Below are positions 15,428 to 23,331 of a stretch of 23,331 nt of DNA, piece after piece. The DNA lies in contig NZ_LWHB01000031.1 in the NCBI RefSeq assembly GCF_001889065.1, positions 1 to 23,331 on the forward strand, written 5' to 3'. Position 1 is the stretch's first letter. Each line of letters starts with the position of its first letter. The DNA comes from Suttonella ornithocola (GTDB lineage: Bacteria; Pseudomonadota; Gammaproteobacteria; Cardiobacteriales; Cardiobacteriaceae). The translations under genes and the position numbers were made by a program. A model generated the notes under the pieces. That model was not told where the DNA came from, ran no database searches, and saw only the letters and a list, made by a program, of their open reading frames with translations.

Positions 15428-17311
15428 ATGCGTGTGTTATCTATGATAATAATGGGATTAGTAACCACTTCAGCAATAGCAAATGAACCGTTATTTAAAA
15501 TTGTCCAATCTTCTCATAATATTTCTTCTGAAAAAGAGCAAAAAGTCTCTTCACTTAAAACTTTAGAACAAGACTCTATTGATGCATTAAATGGTAGAAT
15601 CATTAAAGAAATTGAAATTAAAGGAATTACCAACGAAGCGCAACTGACAAATGCCAAAGTTTTTCTAACGTTAGAAAAAGTTAAAAATGAAGTTATTAGT
15701 CAGCCAAACTATGTCAATTATCTTATTACAAATGGTGCGGAAGAGATTAAACGTTCTCAGCAACCTTTTGGTTACTATAACGTATCGATTGATAGTGAAC
15801 GAATAGCAATAGGAGATAATGAACTAAAAATCGTGTATCAAGTCAATTTAAATACGCCTACCAAAATTAGAACCGTTGATGTAAGCATATCAGGGCAGGC
15901 AAAGAATGATCCTGTTTTTCAGAAAATACTGGCAAATAATCCTTTACATAAAGGAGAAATCCTAAATCATCAGCAATATGAGGTCTATAAAAACGACTTT
16001 CTTTCAGCAGCAGTAACAAGGGGTTATTTTGACGGCGTTTTCACCAGTAAACTTATTGCTGTTAACACAGAAAATAATACTGCTGATATTGATCTTCATT
16101 ATGATAGTGGACAAAGATATGTTTTTGACAATGTTCATTTTGTTAGAACAGAAATTAGTAATAATGAGCAAGAAACTGAAGAAGGTAAGATTCCATTAGA
16201 TGAAGACTTACTTCAACGCTTTGTCCAATTTCAAGCTGGACAGCCTTACAATGCTGAAGAAGTCGCTACTTTACAACAAGATTTACAAGGAAGTGGCTAT
16301 TTTAAGCAAGTTTTAGTAGGTGGCAACCCAGATAAAATAGATAAAGATGTTCCTGTCGAAGCGCAGCTAATCATGAATCGTAATAAAAGCTATTTATTTG
16401 GGATTGGGTATTCTACAGATAGCGGTGCAAGAGCTAGATTTGATTTTGATCGCCGATGGGTAAATTCTAGAGGTCATACTTTTTCAAGTAGTTTATATAT
16501 TTCTCAAAAAGATAGCGATTTTGACAATGTTTATAGAATTCCAGCAGCTAATCCAACTACAGATTATTACTATTTAAGAGCAGGCGGATGGATAAAAAAT
16601 GATAAATATCATACCAAGCGTGCTTTTATAGAAGGTGGGTATAATTGGCGTAAAGATGCTTGGGAATATAGAGTAGCTGGTGTAAGTGCATGGGAAAAAT
16701 TTCATATAGGCAATGATAAAGATGAAATTTTATTGACTTATCCTAGATTTACAGCTACTTATACTTCAACTAAAAATCGGCTTAATCCAGAGTCTGGTTT
16801 TCAAGCAAGATTTGGATTACTTGGTGGGATAAAAAATGTTGGCTCAGATATCAATTTTATCCAAGGTAACTTTAACTTTAGGTATATTCACGCCTTAAAT
16901 GAAAAGAATAGAGTAATTGCTCGTTTTGATGGCGGCGCAGATTGGACAGATGAGTTTCATCGCTTACCACCGAGTTTACGATATTTTGCTGGAGGCGATC
17001 GGAGTATTCGTGGTTATCGTTATGAGTCAATTGGTGGATATGATAAAAGCGGACAAAATATCGGTGGAAAATACTTAGCCGTTGGTAGTCTAGAATATGA
17101 ATATTATTTTAAAGAAAATTGGGCTGCCGCAGCGTTTGTTGACGCTGGAGATGCTTTTAGTAGTAAATTTGATACCAAAGTTGGGGCAGGAGTCGGCTTA
17201 CATTGGCGTTCACCTGTTGGGCCTATAAAAATAGACTTAGGACATGGTTTTAACCCACCAGGCGATAAAATTCGACTACACATCAATATTGGTGCGGAGC
17301 TTAATTTATAA
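15428..17311 (+). CDS. tamA: TamA, Omp85-family outer-membrane assembly protein
   Basis: TamA is the outer-membrane part of the translocation and assembly module, acting with TamB in envelope biogenesis. The ATG at 15428 follows murJ by 2 bases and has AGGAG upstream. A longer in-frame reading lies in the murJ end. Residues 1-19 are a signal peptide (ending AIANE). Periplasmic POTRA repeats follow over roughly 50-290, then a 16-strand-type barrel. The Omp85 signature AGGDRSIRGYRYESIGG (about 521-537) and a C-terminal beta strand (HINIGAELNL) are present. The length, 627 aa, is somewhat longer than E. coli TamA (577), with a charged stretch after the signal peptide. It overlaps tamB by one base. 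Confidence 0.93.
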   Translation: MRVLSMIIMGLVTTSAIANEPLFKIVQSSHNISSEKEQKVSSLKTLEQDSIDALNGRIIKEIEIKGITNEAQLTNAKVFLTLEKVKNEVISQPNYVNYLITNGAEEIKRSQQPFGYYNVSIDSERIAIGDNELKIVYQVNLNTPTKIRTVDVSISGQAKNDPVFQKILANNPLHKGEILNHQQYEVYKNDFLSAAVTRGYFDGVFTSKLIAVNTENNTADIDLHYDSGQRYVFDNVHFVRTEISNNEQETEEGKIPLDEDLLQRFVQFQAGQPYNAEEVATLQQDLQGSGYFKQVLVGGNPDKIDKDVPVEAQLIMNRNKSYLFGIGYSTDSGARARFDFDRRWVNSRGHTFSSSLYISQKDSDFDNVYRIPAANPTTDYYYLRAGGWIKNDKYHTKRAFIEGGYNWRKDAWEYRVAGVSAWEKFHIGNDKDEILLTYPRFTATYTSTKNRLNPESGFQARFGLLGGIKNVGSDINFIQGNFNFRYIHALNEKNRVIARFDGGADWTDEFHRLPPSLRYFAGGDRSIRGYRYESIGGYDKSGQNIGGKYLAVGSLEYEYYFKENWAAAAFVDAGDAFSSKFDTKVGAGVGLHWRSPVGPIKIDLGHGFNPPGDKIRLHINIGAELNL

Positions 17312-20300
17312 TGCGAAAAACTTGGAAAATTATTAAATATATTTTATTGATATTGTTTTTCCTAATCATTCTAACATTAGGGATAATTTATTACTTATTA
17401 GGAACAAATAAGGGTTATCAAAAAGTTCCTTATTTAATTAACTCTTTTACGCCTTATGAAATTACTTATCAATCTTTAGAAGGTAGTTTCTTTGGGCAGC
17501 AAACATGGAAGAATATTGTAGTAAAAGAGGAAAATACATTAATTTTTACGGCAGAAGATCTATCTATCACTTTTTTAGCTAAAGAATTATTAGATAAAAA
17601 AAATTCATTTATCTTTAGCTTCTGTTAATAAAGCAAATATTTATTTACCAGACACAGAAGAAACAGATTCTCAAAATAAGTCTGGAGAAATTCCTGAACA
17701 GTTACCTACCATTCAACTATCATTTGCTATCGACATTGATAAAATATCTCTACAAGAAATAAACTTTTTTAAAAAAAATCAGCATATTATAGAAATTGAA
17801 GACTTGCAGGCAAATCTTCATGGCGAAAATAGTCATATTAAATTAAATGTAGATAGCGCGTTAAAACAAAAAGAGAAAAACTCAACATTAGAAACACTTA
17901 TAACGACTAATCTACAAACAGAGCTTACTTTAAAAGAAATGTATCCACTAAATTTACAAGGTAAGCTTACGGCACAATTCCCAGAAAAACCTTCTCAAGA
18001 AATCTTATTAAATATTACAGATAGTATATTGACACCAAACTTAAAACTAGTTGCTAAAGGTTGGACGAAAGGAGAGTTTTTAGCACAAGGAAATATTCAA
18101 CTAAAAGAAAAGCAGATAAATCTTAGCTCACAATGGAAAAATATTGATAATCAGGAGTATGAGATTAAAATTCCAGAAGGTAAGTTAATATTAAATGGTC
18201 CTTTTTCAGATATATTATTAACCTTATCTACAGAAATCTTTGGAAAAGATATTCCTAAAATTCAAATAAAAGGCGAAGCCGAGATTAGTCCTTCTGAGCT
18301 GAAAGCAGCAGATATTGTTTTTCAACTTTTAGAAGGAGAATTAAGAGTTAAAGGGAACGCAGATTTTTCAAATGGCATTGAATGGAATGGTATTATTTTA
18401 GCTAAAAATATTGATGCCGCTAAATTAAATTCTTCTCTAGATATAGCATTAGATGGAAAAATTACAAGTCATGGACAAATACCAATAAATCGACCATTAT
18501 CTGCATTTTTTGAAATTAACAACTTAAATGGAAAGTGGAATAGTAAGCCTATTCATGGAGATGGAAAGGTTACCATTGAAAATAATAAACTTATTGTAGA
18601 TAACTTATTGCTTAATTTAGCAAATAATAGACTTTCTGCTAATGGAATGGCTACTGAAGAAAATACAGATTTGAAAGTTGATATTGATGCACCAGAATTA
18701 GGGCAATTGCTTCCAATTATTAGAGGGAAAATTGTTGGAAAAGTTTATCTACAAGGTAACTTAAAGAACCCAAATATTGCTAGTGATTTAAAATGGACTA
18801 ATCTTGCATATCTTCAAAATGATAAGCCAATAGTTACCTCTTTTATGGGAGAGTTAAAAACAGATGGATTATTAGAAAAATTACCAATTTCTTTAAATAC
18901 GAGTATAAAAGGAAATGATATCCCGCCAATGGACATAAAAGGAGATTTTCAGTTAACACCAGAAAAAATCCAAGATATTAAATTATTGGTCCATATAATG
19001 AATGGAGATATCCAGCTTAATGGAGACCTGAAATATCAAGATTATATTCAATGGGATTTAAATGGAAAACTCACAAATATTCAGCCTCAAACATGGAGAC
19101 CAAATTTACAAGGTAATGTAAGCGGACAGTTTACAGCACAAGGTTCATTAGAAAATGAACAATTAAAAATGTATGCAAAATTGAGTGAATTAAGTGGTAG
19201 TTGGCAAAATAAACTACTTAATGGGCAAGCAGTGATTGAAGTTAATGGAAAACAAATTTCATTAGAAGGTGTTTCTCTAGGTGTTGGTAATAATCAAATT
19301 GCAGTTGAAGGAAATTTATCAGATGACAATCTTAATCTTCAATTCGATATTGATGGTGCAAAATTAAGTGACTTTTATCCACCACTAAAAGGGAGTTTGC
19401 GTGGAAATGGAAAAATTACAGGAACTAAGCAATATCCTCTCATTACTGCCGATTTACAGGGAGAAAATTTCCAAATAGAGCAGATTAAAATTGCTAAAGC
19501 AAATATTAAACTAGACTCTGGTCTAGAAAAACAAGCAAATTTTAATAATAAAATTGATTTATCTGGCATTTCTATTAATGATAAAAATTGGTCAGAAATT
19601 CTATTAAAAACGGATGGAAAATACGAAAATCATCAGATAGCATTACAAACAAGGGGAGGAGAGGCAGATATAAATTTACAAGCGAAAGGCGGCTTCTCTT
19701 CAATGGAATCATGGTCTGGAAGACTTAATGAATTACAACTAAAAACACAGGATTTAGCTTGGCAATTGCAGCAGCCAAGTGCGATAGAAATTTCTCCCCA
19801 AAAAATCTTATTAGATAACTTATGCTTAAAAGATAATTTTTCAGATTTTTGCGTTAAAGTTGTTAAACAAGAAGACACTTCAGTTAATTATGATATTAAG
19901 CAGATTGACCCAAGAAGTATTGAACCATTTTTACCTAACACACTAAAACTCTCCACTCGTTTAGTTGGGAAAGGTGAAGTAAAAATTCGTCAAACTGGGC
20001 AAATATATGGGGATGCAAATATTGCATTAACTCCTGGCGCTATTACTTTTTCAGCACCTAATCAACCGCCAGTAACGCTAACAATTAAAAAAGCAGCGAT
20101 TAACACAAAGCTTTCTGATAACAATAGTCACAGTCAATTAGATATTGAGTTTGCAGAGGCAGGAATAGTTAAAGGTGATATTAGAGTAGCTCAATTTACC
20201 AATGCCCCTAATATTAATGGAAATATAAAAATAAACATGCCAGATATTGGTAAATTTGCTTATTTGGTTCCGCAAGTTTCCGAATTAAAGGGAACCGTTC

Positions 20301-21457
20301 AAGGTGAGATTTTAATTGCTGGACCTATAAAGCAGCCTAAAGTAAGTGGTGAAATGCTACTTAATGGTGGAAAAGTTATTATTCCTGAATATGCGACAGA
20401 GCTCAATAATATTCGCTTAAGACTTTCGGCGAATCATAATGGTAACATTGATATTAATGGAAATATTGGGACACCTAAAGGAGGATTAACAACCAATGGT
20501 GTATTACAGTTAGCACCTTTAAAGCTTAATTTAATTTTATCTGGTGAAGAAATGTTATTAGCGAATTCTAAGCAAATTCGTTTATTAGCTTCTCCTGATT
20601 TCAAAATTAACATTGATCCTAAGCAAGGAATTGTGATTCAGGGAAGTATTTTAATTCCAGAAGCGAAAGTTTCAATACCGGATACAAGTAATGCTGCTCC
20701 TATCTCTGAAGATGTTGTAATTGTTAATGGTCAAAAAAGTAAAGATGAGCTAGAAATTCAAACAGACAAGTCTACACCTTTAAAATCAGATATTGTTATT
20801 CGATTAGGAAACAAAGTTTTCTTTGACAATAAGGATATGAGAATTCGATTGATTGGTGGTTTAACGGTTTTAATGCGTCCCGGCGAGCAAGTTAAAGGAA
20901 GAGGTAGAATAGAGGTTGCAAGCGGAATATACGAACTTTATGGACAAGAGCTAGATATTAAAAGAGGATGGGTAACTTTTTCTGGAAATATTGCAAATCC
21001 AAGTGTAGATGTGTTAGCAACCAGAGAAGTGGGAAATGTAGAAGCAGGTGCCCATATCATAGGTACAGTTAAAAGACTGCGTTTAGATTTAACATCGGAT
21101 CCATTGATGCCAGATTCTGCTATCTTATCCTATCTGCTTTTTGGGCGACCACCAGATAGCGGAACAGACAGTACAGCATTGTTAGAGGCCGCAGCAATCG
21201 TTGGAACGAAAGGTCTATTTCCTGATGATTTAGCAGAAAAAACAGGATTAGATGTATTTGATTTAGGTGTTGGTGGTTTGAAAGCAGGAAAATATTTGAT
21301 GAAAGATTTATATGTTGGTATGCGTTCAAATTTTTTCACGCAAGTTACACAGTTTCTAGCACGTTATCAGGTAACGGATAGACTGAGTATTGAGGCTTCT
21401 TCGTCGCAAAAAGATGGGAATGCAATTGATGCAATTTATCAATTTAAAAAAGATTAG
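17311..21457 (+). pseudogene. tamB: TamB (DUF490), frame broken once near the N-terminus
   Basis: TamB is an AsmA-like inner-membrane-anchored protein that bridges the periplasm and supports TamA or phospholipid transport. The N-terminus has one transmembrane anchor (ILLILFFLIILTLGIIYYLL). After AKELLDKK the frame stops at 17628. In the next frame the protein continues without a stop from IHLSLASVNKANIYLPDTEE to 21457, with repeated beta-rich segments (LKGNADF, LNGDLKY and similar) and the diagnostic C-terminus GQELDIKRGWVTFSG, then LTSDPLMPDSAILSYLLFGRPP. The break is an A8 run (17596-17603) that would need seven A residues. Repaired, the protein has about 1381 aa, a little longer than E. 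coli TamB (1259). Full conservation of the remaining 1,280 codons argues against old decay. Confidence 0.87.
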
Positions 21458-21477
21458 CTTAGTTGATAAAGCGTCCA

Positions 21478-21486
21478 TGATATACT
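21478..21486 (+). promoter_or_regulatory. Extended -10 promoter of the EVE-mlaFE genes
   Basis: TGA-TATACT lies 29 nt before the ATG of the EVE-domain gene, in the 57-bp gap after tamB. It is the third TGN-TATACT promoter in the window. TTGATA (21463-21468) is too close to act as its -35. Confidence 0.5.
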
Positions 21487-21514
21487 TAACTCTTTTAAAG
21501 TGATTACTACGCAA

Positions 21515-21979
21515 ATGAAATATTGGTTGATGAAATCTGAGCCTAATTGTTTTTCAATTTATGATTTACAAAAAAGACCAGATCAAACGGAACCGTGGGA
21601 TGGCGTTCGAAATTATCAAGCACGAAATTTTATGCGTGAAATGAAAGAAGGAGACGGCGTTTTTTTCTATCATTCAAATACCAATCCTCCAGGTATTGTT
21701 GGAACAGCTATCGTCGTTAAAGAAGCTTATCCCGATCCAACTCAGTTTGATCCAGATGCTGATCATTATGATCCTAAGTCTTCTATTGATCATCCAAGAT
21801 GGGATTTGGTTGATGTAAAGTTCGAAAGTCTTTTTACTAAAATTATTCCTTTACAGACTTTAAAAGAAATTCCAGCATTATCTAATATGTCTTTAGTCCA
21901 AAAAGGTAATCGTTTATCTGTGATGCCGGTGAGTGAGACTGAGTGGCAAATTATTATGGCATTGAAAGATGAGCAATAA
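21515..21979 (+). CDS. EVE-domain protein
   Basis: A 154-aa stand-alone EVE (PUA-like) domain protein. Recognisable motifs are KYWLMKSEP at the start, WDGVRNYQARNFMREM, GDGVFFYHSN and GIVGTAIVVKEAYPDPTQFD. Related proteins include the human thymocyte nuclear protein THYN1. The EVE fold binds modified bases in DNA or RNA in several systems, but the ligand and role of the stand-alone bacterial form are not firmly known. The ATG at 21515 is chosen over a GTG at 21500 because it begins the conserved block. It overlaps mlaF by 11 bases, so it is part of that transcript. It could be passenger cargo of the mla operon, since no restriction or defence genes are nearby. Confidence 0.85.
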   Translation: MKYWLMKSEPNCFSIYDLQKRPDQTEPWDGVRNYQARNFMREMKEGDGVFFYHSNTNPPGIVGTAIVVKEAYPDPTQFDPDADHYDPKSSIDHPRWDLVDVKFESLFTKIIPLQTLKEIPALSNMSLVQKGNRLSVMPVSETEWQIIMALKDEQ

Positions 21980-22775
21980 CGACATTATTCATTTTGAAAA
22001 CGTATCATTTAAGCGTGAAAAAAGAATAATTTTCTCCGAATTGTCATTTTCATTATTTGCGGGAGAAATTATTGCTATTATGGGTCCCAGTGGTACTGGA
22101 AAAACGACTTTGATGCGTTTAATTACTGGTCAGTTAATGCCCACAACCGGAAAAGTATTTGTTTTTGGAAAAGATATTTCCAAGCTTAATCGAAATCAAA
22201 TGATGTTAATGCGCAGAAAAATGAGTATGCTTTTCCAATCTAATGCTTTATTTAGTGATATGACAGTAGGGGAGAACGTTGCTTTTCCTTTACGTGAAGT
22301 ACTCAAGCTTCCACAAGCATTAATTGATATTTTAGTGCCAATGAAATTACAAAGTGTAGGACTCAGAGGCGCGGCACATCTAATGCCAACAGCTTTATCT
22401 GGCGGAATGGCGCGCAGAGCCGCATTAGCTAGGGCAATGGCAATGGATCCAGAAATTATGATTTACGACGAGCCATTTACTGGACAAGATCCCATTACTT
22501 TAGGCATGCTAACTCACTTGGTTCGAGATTTTAATCAAAGCTTAAAGATGACTAGCTTAATTGTTAGCCATGATATTACTGAAGTGAGTAAAATTGTTGA
22601 CCGTATTTTATTATTGGCTGATGGGAAATTAGTAGCTTTAGATAAGCCATCAACGCTCTATGAAAGTAGTGATCCTATGGTGTCTCAGTTTATGCATGCA
22701 AAATCAGATGGTTCTGTTCCTTTCCATTATCCAGCAGAAAATTATGCGGAAGTGCTAAAGAGGGGCTATGAGTAA
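21969..22775 (+). CDS. mlaF: MlaF, ATPase of the Mla phospholipid transporter
   Basis: MlaF powers the inner-membrane MlaFEDB complex that moves phospholipids between the membranes and keeps outer-leaflet lipid asymmetry. The 268-aa protein has Walker A GPSGTGKT (39-46), Q-loop Gln90, signature LSGGMARRAALARA (143-156), Walker B IMIYDEP (163-169, Glu168) and the switch His201. The LSGGM signature and FTGQDPITLG are typical of MlaF rather than other ABC proteins. Its start lies inside the EVE gene end, and mlaE begins inside its last codons, so the genes are translationally coupled. Confidence 0.95.
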   Translation: MSNNDIIHFENVSFKREKRIIFSELSFSLFAGEIIAIMGPSGTGKTTLMRLITGQLMPTTGKVFVFGKDISKLNRNQMMLMRRKMSMLFQSNALFSDMTVGENVAFPLREVLKLPQALIDILVPMKLQSVGLRGAAHLMPTALSGGMARRAALARAMAMDPEIMIYDEPFTGQDPITLGMLTHLVRDFNQSLKMTSLIVSHDITEVSKIVDRILLLADGKLVALDKPSTLYESSDPMVSQFMHAKSDGSVPFHYPAENYAEVLKRGYE

Positions 22776-23331
22776 TCTTTTACATTTTTTCGGAAAGCGA
22801 TTATTGTCAGCGCTCTTACGAATAGGCAATTTTTTTCTTTTTAGCTGCCAATTACTGCGATTTTCTTTATCTATTTTTCGTCAACCTCAATTATTAGTGC
22901 GGGCATTATATAATTCTGGCGTGCTATCTTTACCGATTATTATGGTATCAGGATTGTTTGTCGGAATGGTCTTAGCACTACAAGCATTTGTAAATATGTC
23001 AACTTTTGGTGCGCAAACATCTACTTCTACGTTAGTTGCCTTATCTTTAATGAGAGAGCTTGGTTCAGTGGTAACCGCTCTATTATTTGCAGGCAGAGCA
23101 GGTTCAGCCATTACTGCTGAAATTGGTCTAATGAAAACAACAGAGCAATTATCTGCGATGGAAATGATGGGAATAGAGCCTATTGCACAAGTAGGTGTTC
23201 CTAGATTTTTTGGTGCTTTAATTGCAGTCCCTTTGTTAGTTGTTATATTTGTTGCGATTGCTATGGTTGGCGCTTATGCTGTGGGAGTTCCGCATTTGGG
23301 GCTTGATGGCGCTTCTTTTTGGGGACAATTA
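22768..23331 (+). CDS. mlaE: MlaE, permease of the Mla phospholipid transporter (partial)
   Basis: The ATG at 22768 overlaps mlaF by 8 bases. The 188 codons visible stay open to the window end, so the C-terminus is missing. Family features are the N-terminal amphipathic region (FGKRLLSALLRIGNF), SGVLSLPIIMVSGLFVGMVLALQ, the conserved MRELGSVVTALLFAGRAGSAITAEIG and MKTTEQLSAMEMMGIEP. This is the MlaE/YrbE permease of the MCE-type lipid transporter. mlaD, mlaC and mlaB would be expected downstream. Confidence 0.93.
   Translation, partial: MSNLLHFFGKRLLSALLRIGNFFLFSCQLLRFSLSIFRQPQLLVRALYNSGVLSLPIIMVSGLFVGMVLALQAFVNMSTFGAQTSTSTLVALSLMRELGSVVTALLFAGRAGSAITAEIGLMKTTEQLSAMEMMGIEPIAQVGVPRFFGALIAVPLLVVIFVAIAMVGAYAVGVPHLGLDGASFWGQL

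Overview
The window is low-GC (roughly mid-to-upper 30s percent by eye) DNA from a Gram-negative gammaproteobacterium. The gene content shows this: TamA/TamB, MlaF/MlaE, HemX/HemY, TrmA, a Slam-type outer-membrane protein and a YgdI/YgdR-type lipoprotein. It also carries a mevalonate-pathway cluster, which is a minority trait in Gammaproteobacteria. Together with Slam and low GC this is compatible with a Cardiobacteriales-like host, but that placement is an inference and no rRNA is present to test it.

Layout. Bases 1-640 are a graveyard of mobile DNA: the right end of an IS630-family element, frameshifted in its transposase, abuts the N-terminal remnant of an IS5-type transposase. Two short TATA-ended palindromic elements follow; the better one (534-629) has the same terminal repeat as the IS630 end and is probably its MITE. 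Bases 841-2326 (minus) are a Slam gene broken by two 1-base frameshifts. trmA and a PerM/AI-2E-family permease follow on the minus strand.

Bases 4756-12605 (minus) look like one tightly packed operon, mvaA-fni-mvaS-mvk-hemD-hemX-hemY. It starts at an extended -10 promoter and ends at a 13-bp-stem hairpin. It joins upper isoprenoid synthesis (HMG-CoA synthase, HMG-CoA reductase, mevalonate kinase and type 2 IPP isomerase) to uroporphyrinogen-III synthase and the heme-associated membrane proteins HemX and HemY. Phosphomevalonate kinase and diphosphomevalonate decarboxylase are absent from the window, as is hemC.

From a divergent promoter with the same -10 core, the plus strand carries a small lipoprotein gene, metF, murJ, tamA and tamB, with gaps of 25 bases or less. 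It covers one-carbon metabolism, lipid II flipping and the TamAB envelope machine. An EVE-domain gene with its own extended -10 then leads into overlapping mlaF and mlaE (mlaE cut by the window end), the ATPase and permease of the Mla phospholipid transport system.

The most notable features are the mva-hem operon and the reading-frame breaks. murJ and tamB are each split by one base at or next to an A8 tract, although the rest of each protein is well preserved. This could be sequencing error, transcriptional slippage, on/off switching or recent decay; the sequence alone cannot decide. I found no tRNA, rRNA, CRISPR array, phage or defence module.
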